Assembly (NCBI GenBank): GCA_934096535.1
Contig: CAKOMC010000033.1
Coordinates: 1-15,486 of the forward strand
DNA length: 15,486 bases
Direction: 5' to 3'
Origin: an uncultured Bacilli bacterium
GTDB taxonomy: Bacteria > Bacillota_I > Bacilli_A > RF39 > UBA660
Made by a program: the position numbers and the translations under genes. The notes below the pieces were generated by a model. It saw nothing but the letters and a program-made list of their open reading frames with translations, did not search any database and was not told where the DNA came from. Positions 6,329 through 13,870 of the stretch are shown here, piece by piece. The first letter of the stretch is position 1. Each line of letters opens with the position of its first letter.

Positions 6329-7318
6329 TTAATCTAATTCTCCTAAATCTTTAAGATAAGTCTCGTATTCATCTAAAGCTGCAAATATCTCACTAGCACT
6401 TTTACAACTACAAATCTTATTTTTCATTTCTTTACTCTTAGGCATTCCTTTTAAATAATATAGAATATGACTTCTAATCTCTATGGAAGCACTTATTTCG
6501 TTAGTATCTTCACATAATAACTTATAATGATAACGCATCATATCAATTTTTTCTTTATTTGGTACTTTTTCGGGTTCTAAACCTTTTTCTAAGTAATTAA
6601 CACAATCTCTTATTAACCATGGATTACCTAAAAGACCCCTACCAATCATTACGGCATCACAACCTGTTTCCTCTAACATTTTCTTAGCAAGATAACAATC
6701 AGTTACATCACCATTACCAATGACCGGAATAGATACGGATTCTTTGACTTTTTTAATAATGTTCCAATCAGCTTTGCCAGAATAACCTTGGGACCTCGTC
6801 CTTGCATGAATAGCAATCGCCTTGGCTCCGGCTTCTTCACAGACTTTAGCTACTTCCACAGCATTAATATGTTCGCTATCCCAACCCGCTCTAATTTTAA
6901 CGGTTACAGGTACTTTAACCGCCTTCACCACGCTAGATACTATTTTTCTGATTTTTTCTGGGTCTTTTAAAAGAGCACTACCAGCTTGATTTTTAATAGC
7001 TACTTTAGGAACCGGACACCCCATATTAATATCAATAATATCAGGGTGTTGTATTTTTTCTACTAACTTAGCGGCTTCTACAAACGATTCTTCATCACTT
7101 CCAAATATTTGTTGACTAATAGGTCTTTCTAACTCATCCATTTTAAGTAAATCTAGGGTTTTCTTACTTTGATAACACAAAGCCTTATCGCTTACCATTT
7201 CCGCATAGATTAAACCGGCGCCCATATTCTTTAAAATTTTCCGATAAGAAGTATTCGTAACTCCCGCCATTGGGGCCACTACAACCTTATTTTTAATATA
7301 AACATTTCCTATATTCAT
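6329..7318 (-). CDS. dus: tRNA-dihydrouridine synthase (DusB-like)
   Basis: This FMN- and NADPH-dependent enzyme reduces uridines in the tRNA D-loop. The protein has VAPMAGVTN (14-22), the catalytic cysteine C101 in NMGCPVPK, the conserved K141 in TVKIRAGW, H171 in AIHARTRSQGYSG, and phosphate-binding GNGDV (201-205) and GRGLLGNPW (from 227). The length of 329 residues fits DusB. An upstream in-frame ATG at 7355-7357 is rejected because the -10 box at 7360-7365 puts the transcript start inside that extension, whereas GGGTG sits five bases before the ATG at 7316-7318. It leads an operon with the pseudouridine synthase (TAAATG junction) and the HExxH gene, a sensible pairing of two RNA-modification enzymes. 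Confidence 0.93.
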   Translation of the reverse strand: MNIGNVYIKNKVVVAPMAGVTNTSYRKILKNMGAGLIYAEMVSDKALCYQSKKTLDLLKMDELERPISQQIFGSDEESFVEAAKLVEKIQHPDIIDINMGCPVPKVAIKNQAGSALLKDPEKIRKIVSSVVKAVKVPVTVKIRAGWDSEHINAVEVAKVCEEAGAKAIAIHARTRSQGYSGKADWNIIKKVKESVSIPVIGNGDVTDCYLAKKMLEETGCDAVMIGRGLLGNPWLIRDCVNYLEKGLEPEKVPNKEKIDMMRYHYKLLCEDTNEISASIEIRSHILYYLKGMPKSKEMKNKICSCKSASEIFAALDEYETYLKDLGELD

Positions 7319-7359
7319 TTTTTCACCCAATTTCTTTAACGACTTAAATAAGTACATTC

Positions 7360-7388
7360 ATTATAGCACACCCAAAACTAACTACCAA
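7360..7388 (-). promoter_or_regulatory. promoter of the dus operon
   Basis: On the minus strand TTGGTA (7383-7388), a 17-bp spacer and extended -10 TGC-TATAAT (-10 at 7360-7365). It starts right where the pduL terminator ends and decides the dus start codon. Confidence 0.8.
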
Positions 7389-7423
7389 GAAAAAAAGAGT
7401 CTTAATGTTTAAAAACTCTCTTT
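7389..7423 (-). terminator. terminator of pduL
   Basis: On the minus strand AAAGAGAGT (7415-7423) pairs with ACTCTTTTT in a 9-bp stem with one G-U, followed by more T. The stem begins inside the pduL stop codon. The loop is 14 nt. Confidence 0.65.
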
Positions 7424-7991
7424 AATCTTTTTTCTTAAATTTAATTTCTACTGTATCATTTTGTTTAAGTAAAAATCCATTCGCATCATCAGTATCTAAG
7501 TGAATTTCTAAATATCCATCACTACTAGTTTTAAAAAAAGCCTCAATTAAACCTTTCTTTTCACCATCGATAATCACCCCAACGGGCTCATCATCAGCAA
7601 CACCCCACTCTTTAGCAAGGGCATCCGATATATGAATATGACGATTAGCAATTATTCCACAAGGAAGAGTAATCTTATCTTTAGGGCCAATTATTTCTAG
7701 TTCGCTAGCGCCGTCTAAATGTCCACTTTTTCGAACCGGAGGATTTATTCCTAACTTATAAGCATCAGTTTTTGATACTTCTACTTGATTATAGGAGCGA
7801 AAAGGTCCTAAGACTCTAACCTTTTCAATTGATCCCTTTGGTCCCTTAATAATTACCGTTTCTTCGGCTGCAAATTGTCTTGGTTGATTTAAAGCTCTCT
7901 TAAAAGTTAATTCACTCTTACCAAATAACTTCTCATATACTTCTTTTGTTAAATGACAATGTCTATTAGACACTCCTACACTTATCTTCAT
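7422..7991 (-). CDS. pduL: PduL-type phosphate acyltransferase (phosphotransacetylase)
   Basis: PduL exchanges CoA and phosphate on acetyl or propionyl groups, giving acyl-phosphate for an acyl kinase. The two family repeats are clear: SNRHCHL (8-14, H11 and H13) and ANRHIHIS (115-122, H118 and H120), plus EIHLDTDDAN (162-171, H164). These histidines hold two zinc ions in the known structure. The length of 189 residues lacks the N-terminal encapsulation peptide of microcompartment PduL, and no shell genes are near, so a cytosolic role replacing Pta in acetate formation is likely. An in-frame ATG at 8027 is rejected because the -10 box (8016-8021) lies inside that extension. The start at 7991 has GTAGG upstream. 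Confidence 0.92.
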   Translation of the reverse strand: MKISVGVSNRHCHLTKEVYEKLFGKSELTFKRALNQPRQFAAEETVIIKGPKGSIEKVRVLGPFRSYNQVEVSKTDAYKLGINPPVRKSGHLDGASELEIIGPKDKITLPCGIIANRHIHISDALAKEWGVADDEPVGVIIDGEKKGLIEAFFKTSSDGYLEIHLDTDDANGFLLKQNDTVEIKFKKKD

Positions 7992-8015
7992 AATACCTAC
8001 TTTCTTAACACTAAA

Positions 8016-8044
8016 ATTATATCGCATCTAAATAAGAATAACAA
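8016..8044 (-). promoter_or_regulatory. promoter of pduL
   Basis: On the minus strand TTGTTA (8039-8044), a 17-bp spacer and TATAAT (8016-8021). The predicted start near 8009 leaves a short leader before the ATG at 7991. Confidence 0.75.
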
Positions 8045-8066
8045 TAAGTAAACAAATTAGTTGACG

Positions 8067-8531
8067 CTATAATTTAATATCCATTTTAATATTAAGAAAA
8101 TTAATAAGACTATTTATCTTTTTAATATTTACCCCTACTTTAGATATTAATAAAGCCTGATTATAAGGTAGTATTAAGACTAATAAATTAGGTGTTTCTT
8201 TAATACTTTTAATAAGACTATAACTATATTCTAAATGATTATTGCCTTCTTCTATAATAATATTATCTTTAAAATATAATCGGGACTTAGTATAATTTTC
8301 TAAATAAGTTTTATTAATTAAAAAATAAAGTTTTACATTAATAAGAGGAAGACTAAAAAAAATAAAAATATTTATTATGCTTAATCCAATTGTTAAAAAG
8401 TCCCTATTATATATTCCTAAAATAAACTCTATTAAAGATAAAATACTTCCTAATATAAGAAGATTCTTATATCTTACTTTATAAGCATATTCTTTATATA
8501 AGTTGGGTGTTATTGTATACTCTAATTTCAT
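8067..8531 (-). CDS. YcxB-like membrane protein
   Basis: The 154 residues begin with EYTITPNLYKEYAYKVRYK, followed by two hydrophobic helices at about 23-41 and 45-66, then a soluble domain with FKDNIIIEEGNNHLEYSYSLIKSIKETPNLLVLILPYNQALLISK. The order (short N-terminus, helix pair, compact beta-rich domain with the tail in the cytoplasm) matches the YcxB-like family of Firmicutes. The function of that family is unknown. The start has AAAGTGAG about eight bases upstream. No clear terminator follows, so transcripts may read into pduL, which also has its own promoter. Confidence 0.7.
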   Translation of the reverse strand: MKLEYTITPNLYKEYAYKVRYKNLLILGSILSLIEFILGIYNRDFLTIGLSIINIFIFFSLPLINVKLYFLINKTYLENYTKSRLYFKDNIIIEEGNNHLEYSYSLIKSIKETPNLLVLILPYNQALLISKVGVNIKKINSLINFLNIKMDIKL

Positions 8532-8552
8532 AAACTACTCACTTTCAAAAAT

Positions 8553-8561
8553 ATTATAGCA
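8553..8561 (-). promoter_or_regulatory. extended -10 promoter of the YcxB-like gene
   Basis: On the minus strand TGC-TATAAT (-10 at 8553-8558) lies 22 bases before the ATG. The -35 region reads TATATA and is poor, as is usual with an extended -10. It abuts the end of the glycosyltransferase gene. Confidence 0.5.
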
Positions 8562-8563
8562 TA

Positions 8564-9640
8564 CTAACTTTGGTTTATATACTTTTCTATTAGTTTCTTA
8601 TTATTATTTAATCTTTCATTATCTTTATCTAATTCTAAAGCCTTATTTATATATCTTAAAGAACTTCGATATTTACCATTATTAAAGCAAACCACGGCTA
8701 AGATATCATATATATTTAAATCTGTAGTAAATGCTTCGTTTATATAAGTTTTAGGATGTTTCTTTATTTTTAAAGCCTCTAAACATAGTTTTTCTGTTTC
8801 TTTATATTTTTTTAATTCATATGTAATTAAGGCTTTTTCCATATAAGGATCTCTAAGATAAGGACTTTCTTTTATAGCCATATTTGCCCACATTAAAGCC
8901 TCTTTAGGACGATTTAACTTCATATAACATCTAGCAATAAAACGCATGGAGGCACATCTTTCGTCTTTCCAGGTAGCACTTTTTAAATTTAAATGTTTTT
9001 CTAAAGCAGTAATGGCTTCTTCATACTTTTCATAATACATATATTCTCTTCCTAAGTAATGCATATTACGGTCATTTTCCGGATTTTCTTTTATCGCAAG
9101 TTCTAATAAAGGTAAGTAAGAACTTCGGCTTTTCGTACTATCAGGATAATGATTAACTATTATTTTTTCAGTATATAAATATTTTTCTTCCCCCTTATAT
9201 TTTAATATTTCATGAACTGGATTAACCCAAGTAAAACCTTTTCTCGCATGAATTTTTTCGCCATAAAAGCTTATTATGGGATTATTATTCTTATCTAATG
9301 ACCAGTTATAAACATATCTAATTCTCGTTAAACCATCCTTCCAAAGGGCTTGTACTACCTCATACCAACCGCTTACTAAAACTTCATCTAAATCTAGACA
9401 AACACAGACATCATAATCATCAGGTATCATTTCTAAAGATTTATTGCGGGCTACATCAAAACGCCATGGTTTTATTATTTCTTGTTTAACTGTAACCCCT
9501 AAAGACTTTAATAAGTTAACAGAGTTATCAGTAGAACCTGTATCTAAAACATATATTCCATCCGCCCTCTTTACCGAATCATACCATCTTTTTATAAACT
9601 TTTCTTCATTCTTACAAATAGCATATACACATATTTTCAA
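8564..9640 (-). CDS. GT2 glycosyltransferase with C-terminal TPR-like repeats
   Basis: The N-terminal 170 residues are a GT-A fold of family 2: AICKNEEKF (7-15), DTGSTDNS (33-40) and the metal-binding CLDLDE (81-86), then the acceptor-side HEIL and NHYPDS segments. From about 190 to 350 helical repeats follow (HYLGREYMYYEKYEEAITALEKHL, RFIARCYMKLNRPKEALMWANMAI, LAVVCFNNGKYRSSLRYINKALEL), typical of TPRs. The same plan is found in SunS-type S-glycosyltransferases of glycocins and in surface-glycan enzymes, so a peptide or protein acceptor is plausible. No precursor peptide or transporter is next to it. The start is TTG at 9638-9640, preceded by AGGTGA with a seven-base gap; no in-frame ATG competes. 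Confidence 0.87.
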   Translation of the reverse strand: MKICVYAICKNEEKFIKRWYDSVKRADGIYVLDTGSTDNSVNLLKSLGVTVKQEIIKPWRFDVARNKSLEMIPDDYDVCVCLDLDEVLVSGWYEVVQALWKDGLTRIRYVYNWSLDKNNNPIISFYGEKIHARKGFTWVNPVHEILKYKGEEKYLYTEKIIVNHYPDSTKSRSSYLPLLELAIKENPENDRNMHYLGREYMYYEKYEEAITALEKHLNLKSATWKDERCASMRFIARCYMKLNRPKEALMWANMAIKESPYLRDPYMEKALITYELKKYKETEKLCLEALKIKKHPKTYINEAFTTDLNIYDILAVVCFNNGKYRSSLRYINKALELDKDNERLNNNKKLIEKYINQS

Positions 9641-9675
9641 ATATTATCACCTATTAATTATATTAATAGCAAGAT

Positions 9676-9717
9676 AAAAAAAGAATTAAATGATATTTAA
9701 ATAGTTAATTACTATTT
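9676..9717 (-). terminator. weak hairpin after the small ART-linked gene
   Basis: On the minus strand AAATAGT pairs with ACTATTT over a 5-nt loop (9699-9717) and overlaps the stop codon. The T7 run (9676-9682) lies 16 bases further on, so termination is doubtful. Confidence 0.25.
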
Positions 9718-9992
9718 ACATCATTATAATTCCATATGTTAAGTAAGTTTTTTCTTTCTTCTATATTAGATTCATTAAAATAAAGTATTGCTAAAAAATC
9801 CTTACATTCACTAGATATATCCATTTCTTTAAAATTTTTACCATTTTCAAAAGCAAAATCTTTATTACTTAAAGCTGCTAAATCCTTTAAATTATTTATA
9901 AAATCCCACGAAAGTTTCTTTAAATAATTTTTATCTATATAAGGTAAAAGCATTAAAATTTCTTTTGCTAAATCACAATCTTTTACTGTCAT
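9705..9992 (-). CDS. small helical protein overlapping the ART-like gene (candidate partner or antitoxin)
   Basis: The 95 residues are acidic and mostly helical: LAKEILMLLPYIDKNYLKKLSWDFINNLK, then KDFLAILYF near the end. The pattern (helix, YIDKNYLKKL, short linker, DISSECKDFLAILYF) resembles a widespread small Firmicute family found downstream of larger accessory genes; I cannot name it. The ATG at 9990-9992 lies inside the end of the ART-like gene, giving a 20-nt overlap in another frame, with AAAGGG 12 bases upstream. Such a tight, toxin-first overlap suggests the two proteins are made together and may bind each other. No DNA-binding motif is evident. Confidence 0.65.
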   Translation of the reverse strand: MTVKDCDLAKEILMLLPYIDKNYLKKLSWDFINNLKDLAALSNKDFAFENGKNFKEMDISSECKDFLAILYFNESNIEERKNLLNIWNYNDVNSN

Positions 9993-10887
9993 TTTTATTA
10001 ATTACCCTTTCTTTTAAAGTTACTATCCAATTATATATTTTTTGCATCTTACTTCTCGTTCTTGAAGAAGCATTCTCTTTTAAATCTTCTTCTGTAACCT
10101 TACTAATTTCTTCTTGTTCTTCTAATCTATTTGCCTTATATTTTTCATACTCTCCAGCGTTAAATTGGCAACCCATAAAATCATCAAACCAAAAGTATTT
10201 GGTATCTATATTTGATAAACCTAATACTTGAATATTCGTATCACTAAATAAAACTTTAGCATAATCAACCTTATCTTTTGGAACCAAAACACACTTTATT
10301 GTCCCTAATGGTAATTCATCTCGAATTCCGATTTCCGAAACATCTGAACTGACTGGACAAGTTTTTATATTATCTTCTACCATTTTTTCATCAGAAGTAC
10401 AAATAATAGCAGAAAAAGATTTAGGATCAATTTGCATATAGTTCCAAGCAATATCGAAAACATCGGTAACACTTATAAAACTTCTTTTACCTTTTATCCT
10501 ACTCCATGCCTCACCAGAACGCACTTCCCTTTTTGACTCGATAATTTTATCAACACTTTGCAAACCATATTTAGCTATACCTGCTAACGCATTAGCATTA
10601 GTACCATGAAAAATATTAATATGATTTTCTTTAAGATACTCATATGTATCTCTATCATTAACTAGTAAATAGGCCATTGAAATTCTTCTTTGGGCCTCAA
10701 TTCTAGGATTATCCTTGCGTAAAAAATGAGCGCCTAAACCATTATTTCCTATTTTTCCTTCTTTTAATATTTTATTAAGTTCATTCTTCATACTATCATC
10801 TTGAGCAAAATCATAAAAAGAAGTAATAACATCATTATTAAACCATTTTTTTACATCTTCATAAGCATAATCCATTAATCTAATCAC
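9973..10887 (-). CDS. ADP-ribosyltransferase-like protein (candidate toxin or effector)
   Basis: The 304-residue protein has an ART-like core: IFHGTNANALAGIAKYGLQS at 92-111 (H94-G-T), then SFISVTDVFDIAWNY at 136-150, then VSEIGIRDELPLGTIKCVLV at 183-202. In Arr-, KptA- and PARP-like enzymes an H-G-T strand binds NAD, an S/T/Y residue follows about 40 residues later, and an acidic residue (here E185 or E191) lies just before a core strand. Order and spacing fit. The N-terminal 85 residues and the charged C-terminal 60 (KENASSRTRSKMQK) are unassigned. No signal peptide is seen. The start is GTG at 10887 or ATG at 10875; neither has ideal Shine-Dalgarno spacing. The small downstream gene overlaps it by 20 nt and the promoter carries a palindrome. 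The assignment is by motif only. Confidence 0.6.
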   Translation of the reverse strand: MIRLMDYAYEDVKKWFNNDVITSFYDFAQDDSMKNELNKILKEGKIGNNGLGAHFLRKDNPRIEAQRRISMAYLLVNDRDTYEYLKENHINIFHGTNANALAGIAKYGLQSVDKIIESKREVRSGEAWSRIKGKRSFISVTDVFDIAWNYMQIDPKSFSAIICTSDEKMVEDNIKTCPVSSDVSEIGIRDELPLGTIKCVLVPKDKVDYAKVLFSDTNIQVLGLSNIDTKYFWFDDFMGCQFNAGEYEKYKANRLEEQEEISKVTEEDLKENASSRTRSKMQKIYNWIVTLKERVINKNDSKRL

Positions 10888-10897
10888 TACTCTCTCT

Positions 10898-10932
10898 ATT
10901 TTAAGATTATCTTAAATAATATAAAAAGTCAA
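10898..10932 (-). promoter_or_regulatory. promoter and palindromic operator candidate of the ART-like pair
   Basis: On the minus strand TTGACT (10927-10932) precedes a -10 region around GATAAT or TAATCT (10902-10909). Over this -10 lies the palindrome TTTAAGAT-T-ATCTTAAA (10898-10914), with 8-bp perfect arms and one central base. A repressor bound there would block the promoter. Confidence 0.5.
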
Positions 10933-10946
10933 TAATCTATAAAAAC

Positions 10947-11497
10947 TAGATAGTGTTTCCAAAGCGTGGAGATTTCAAAGACAAATGCTTATAAATAAAT
11001 AAAAAGAGCAAAAACCTTAAATTTGCTTTATAATTGAGTTATCGAAATACAATAGAAAGCAGGTTTTCACTCATGAAAATTATACCATTAATCGATGAAA
11101 TTTATAATAAATTTTGCAATGTTTTTCAAAAAAGTTTAACTCCACTCAATATTGAATCTAATATTAGAGATGTTGACGACAATTTCACTATAAAACTATA
11201 CGAAAATTTTTTGAACTTTTTTGATGAACAATTCAAGAACAGCAAAGTTAGAAAAGCTAATTATTGCGTCAAAGAAACAAGGCAAAGAACTTTAATTACT
11301 TCTATCGGTTCTATTACCGTTAACAGTACTTCCTATTAAAAGTAAACAAGATAAGCATTATATGTCCCTCTTAGAGATGTTCTTCATTTGAATTCTTATC
11401 AAAGACTTACCAACAAAGCAGAATATTAACTTATTAAGTATACCATGGATGAAAACATGAGCTAGTCTACTAAGCACGCGTTAAGAAACACTATCTA
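10947..11497. mobile_element. decayed, internally deleted ISLre2-like element
   Basis: Ends TAGATAGTGTTTC (10947-10959) and GAAACACTATCTA (11485-11497) are a perfect 13-bp inverted pair, with further partial matches inward (AA and GCG). Between them lie the N-terminal part of a transposase and its -10 box TATAAT at 11029-11034. At about 550 bp it is roughly a third of a full ISLre2 element, so it cannot move by itself. No 9-bp target duplication is visible in the flanks, so the insertion is old. Confidence 0.7.
11073..11496 (+). pseudogene. ISLre2 (UPF0236-like) transposase N-terminal remnant
   Basis: From ATG 11073 the frame encodes MKIIPLIDEIYNKF and then KVRKANYCVKETRQRTLITSI followed by GSITVNSTSY, the ISLre2 block where basic residues lead into a TxxGxIxxxRxxY-like motif. 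A TAA follows at 11337-11339. The same frame goes on with recognisable sequence, ALYVPLRDVLHLNSYQRL and TNKAEY.LIKYTMDENMS, then STKHALRNTI, broken by further TAA and TAG codons, and stops at the right terminal repeat. The catalytic domain is missing. Decay is by nonsense mutations without a frame change, plus a large internal deletion. A TTG at 11034 would extend the frame but overlaps the promoter. Confidence 0.75.
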
Positions 11498-11525
11498 TTG
11501 CAATGTTAAAAAATTATGTTATAAT
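11498..11525 (+). promoter_or_regulatory. promoter of the MoxR-like AAA+ gene
   Basis: TTGCAA (11498-11503), a 16-bp spacer and extended -10 TGT-TATAAT (-10 at 11520-11525). The -35 box begins at the base after the right terminal repeat of the decayed element. AAAAGGGG at 11539-11546 precedes the ATG. Confidence 0.7.
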
Positions 11526-11554
11526 AGCAGCACATTTGAAAAGGGGCAATAATT

Positions 11555-13870
11555 ATGAAAGAATTTAAAAGAATTTTTGAAGATTTAGGATATACATTCC
11601 AAAGTGCTGATGTTTTAGAAGATATTTATTTATTTTATAAATATTATAGTAATAGTGCCAATAAAGGAGTTTCAGCTATTTTATTAGAAGGAGACCCTGG
11701 TTGTGGTAAAACATTCTTGTCAGAAACTTTTGCTAAGTTTCTAGGTGACGATACAGAATATATTTACACCCAATGTGTAGAAGAAACTAATAGTGATAGA
11801 TTGATTGCTACTTACAATGTTCCGGCTATTGTCAAAGGAGATGCTGAAAAATCAGTTGCAGAAGGTATTTTGACAAAGGCAATTAATTTAGCAAACAGTG
11901 GTAAGAAAGTTGTTTTAACTATCGATGAGTTGGATAAAGCTCGTGAAGTATTAGATTCCTATTTCTTAGACTTTTTACAAAATGGTAAAATTGAAACTTC
12001 TAATAATGAGATTTTATCTTTAACAAATGACGGTCGCAAAAATTTATATGTTATTTTAGCTAAAAATAACGAGCGTAATTTACTAGATGCTTTATTAAGA
12101 AGATGTTCAGTTATTAAACTGCCACCAATGCCACCAGTTTTAGCTTATAAGACTCTGCTTAAAAGATTTGAAAATATTGAACATGATCCTAAATTTTTAA
12201 AATTTGTTTCTAAGGTATACGAAGCAATTTATAACGAGCAAATGGATAGCAACGAAGAATTATTATCCCGTTTACCTGCTTTACAAGAACTAATTACTGC
12301 TATTACTAGCGACTACGAATTATATGCAAATGGTGTTAGTAGTACTAGAAGAATTAATAGTTTGGTAAGAAAACTTGGTAAAGATGATGATAGTAGACAA
12401 GCAATAACTGATATTTTAATAAGTAAGTTTAAATATCAAAATCAACCTAGTAATTATTCTAATGAACCGATTGATTTCGATTTGGATAGTCCTAGTGATT
12501 ATATGAGCGAACCAGAAAATGATATGAGTAGTAATAGTGAGGCAGAGGAAAGTCTTATTGAAAAATATATCGAAAAGAAAGAAAATGGGGATTTTATTTT
12601 TGATGAAGACGATGTTGATGACCCAATGCGTGAAATTGCTAACATCTTAGATAATATGAAAGATGATAAAACTTTAGATTTTATAAGCCCAGAAAATAAA
12701 GAAAAAATAGTAGAATTAGGTATTATCACCCATAAAAATCCAGAGGCTATTCGTGCCTTATTTAAAAGAATAAAATTAGAAGGCAATCCTAATAGTAAAT
12801 TTGGCTTTTTATATCATGAAAGCGATAATTTCATTAGTTTAGTAAAATATAAAGATACTTTGATATTAGTTGCCAATAAAGAATATATATCACCTAAACT
12901 ATTTATGTGCGCGATGAAAAATATATTTGCTTGCCTTTATAAATGGCAAGATGAAAATTCAAAACTTATAATGGGTAGTAAAAATGATGAGGCTTTTTAC
13001 TATGAAATGGATGAAAAAAATTTCAACTTAACAGCACTCAATGCCAAAATTCTATCTAATGTGCCTACTGCTACTCTAGATAAGATGCAAACTAGCAATG
13101 GGCTTCATGTTTATCAAGCTCCTAATCTTCAAATAACTTACGATGATACTTTAGACATTAATTATTTTCATTATGTTCAAAGATTTAAATCAGAGCCAAT
13201 CCTAGAAGTTCTTAAAAAAATATGCTTTTTCAATCCAGAACTTGCTCTACCAGTAACATCTATTCTCGCAAGAGAATATAATCAGGGTGATAATGACTTG
13301 TATAGTTATTACTCAGATTTTATACAAAAATGTTATGAATGGAAAAGATATGAATTAGAAGGCTGGCATGTTACTATTGATGAATTTACACCGATGAAAT
13401 TAAAAATAAAAATACCAACAGATAATATGTATAACCCTTATGAAATTGTCGAAATAGAATGTGTTCTTAAATGGATAGAAGAAAAAGATGAAGCCAATAA
13501 GACTTTGCATGTATATCCAAAATATACCGTTAAAGGTAATTACTTATTCTACACAAATGCCAATGATTTTTTCCTTGACCCTGAGTTTAAAAGACTTAAT
13601 CCTATGCAAAAAGAAATCGTCACTTTTGCTAGAAGTATTATAGGTAATTTTGTATTATTTCCTCAGTTACAATACACTAATCAACATATTCTTAATAATT
13701 GTCATCCTGTTTTAGGAATTGTTGCTAATGGCACCATTGATAGATTTGAAGTTACTGGTTGTGGAGCCGTTATAACAAAAGAAAAAGAATTTGCTGATTA
13801 CTATAACTCTATTGCCGAAGCGAAAGCTGTTGTTTCTTCAGAAAAAGTTTTAAAAAGGACTTTAAAATAA
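11555..13870 (+). CDS. MoxR-like AAA+ ATPase with long C-terminal region
   Basis: The N-terminal 300 residues are an AAA+ module of the MoxR/AAA_5 type: Walker A GDPGCGKT at 46-53 (K52), Walker B VVLTIDELDK at 119-128 (D124, E125), sensor-1 asparagines in LAKNNERNL (N171, N172) and arginine fingers R182 and R183 in LLRRCSVIKLP. Residues about 305-365 are an acidic linker (FDLDSPSDYMSEPEND, FDEDDVDDP). The last 400 residues form a region I do not recognise, without membrane helices. At 771 residues it is more than twice a normal MoxR (about 330). MoxR proteins act as chaperone-like remodellers, commonly encoded beside VWA proteins. Its stop overlaps the next ATG (TAATG), so the two products are made together. 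A strong ribosome site and promoter precede it. Confidence 0.85.
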   Translation: MKEFKRIFEDLGYTFQSADVLEDIYLFYKYYSNSANKGVSAILLEGDPGCGKTFLSETFAKFLGDDTEYIYTQCVEETNSDRLIATYNVPAIVKGDAEKSVAEGILTKAINLANSGKKVVLTIDELDKAREVLDSYFLDFLQNGKIETSNNEILSLTNDGRKNLYVILAKNNERNLLDALLRRCSVIKLPPMPPVLAYKTLLKRFENIEHDPKFLKFVSKVYEAIYNEQMDSNEELLSRLPALQELITAITSDYELYANGVSSTRRINSLVRKLGKDDDSRQAITDILISKFKYQNQPSNYSNEPIDFDLDSPSDYMSEPENDMSSNSEAEESLIEKYIEKKENGDFIFDEDDVDDPMREIANILDNMKDDKTLDFISPENKEKIVELGIITHKNPEAIRALFKRIKLEGNPNSKFGFLYHESDNFISLVKYKDTLILVANKEYISPKLFMCAMKNIFACLYKWQDENSKLIMGSKNDEAFYYEMDEKNFNLTALNAKILSNVPTATLDKMQTSNGLHVYQAPNLQITYDDTLDINYFHYVQRFKSEPILEVLKKICFFNPELALPVTSILAREYNQGDNDLYSYYSDFIQKCYEWKRYELEGWHVTIDEFTPMKLKIKIPTDNMYNPYEIVEIECVLKWIEEKDEANKTLHVYPKYTVKGNYLFYTNANDFFLDPEFKRLNPMQKEIVTFARSIIGNFVLFPQLQYTNQHILNNCHPVLGIVANGTIDRFEVTGCGAVITKEKEFADYYNSIAEAKAVVSSEKVLKRTLK

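Noticed and set aside
7319..7357. Longer dus start at 7357
   Set aside because: The -10 box at 7360-7365 places the transcript start within this extension, and a good ribosome site serves the ATG at 7318.
7992..8027. Longer pduL start at 8027
   Set aside because: The -10 box 8016-8021 lies inside the extension; the family starts at MKISVGVSNRH.
9444..10231. Plus-strand frames at 9444-9677 and 9965-10231
   Set aside because: Antisense shadows of the glycosyltransferase and ART-like genes, without ribosome sites or family features.
10938..11506. 9-bp target-site duplication around the IS remnant
   Set aside because: The nine bases left (TATAAAAAC) and right (TTGCAATGT) of the terminal repeats do not match.
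12499..12786. Antisense open frame across the AAA+ gene
   Set aside because: It mirrors the acidic linker codons of the AAA+ gene, giving a Ser/Phe/Leu-rich string without a start signal.
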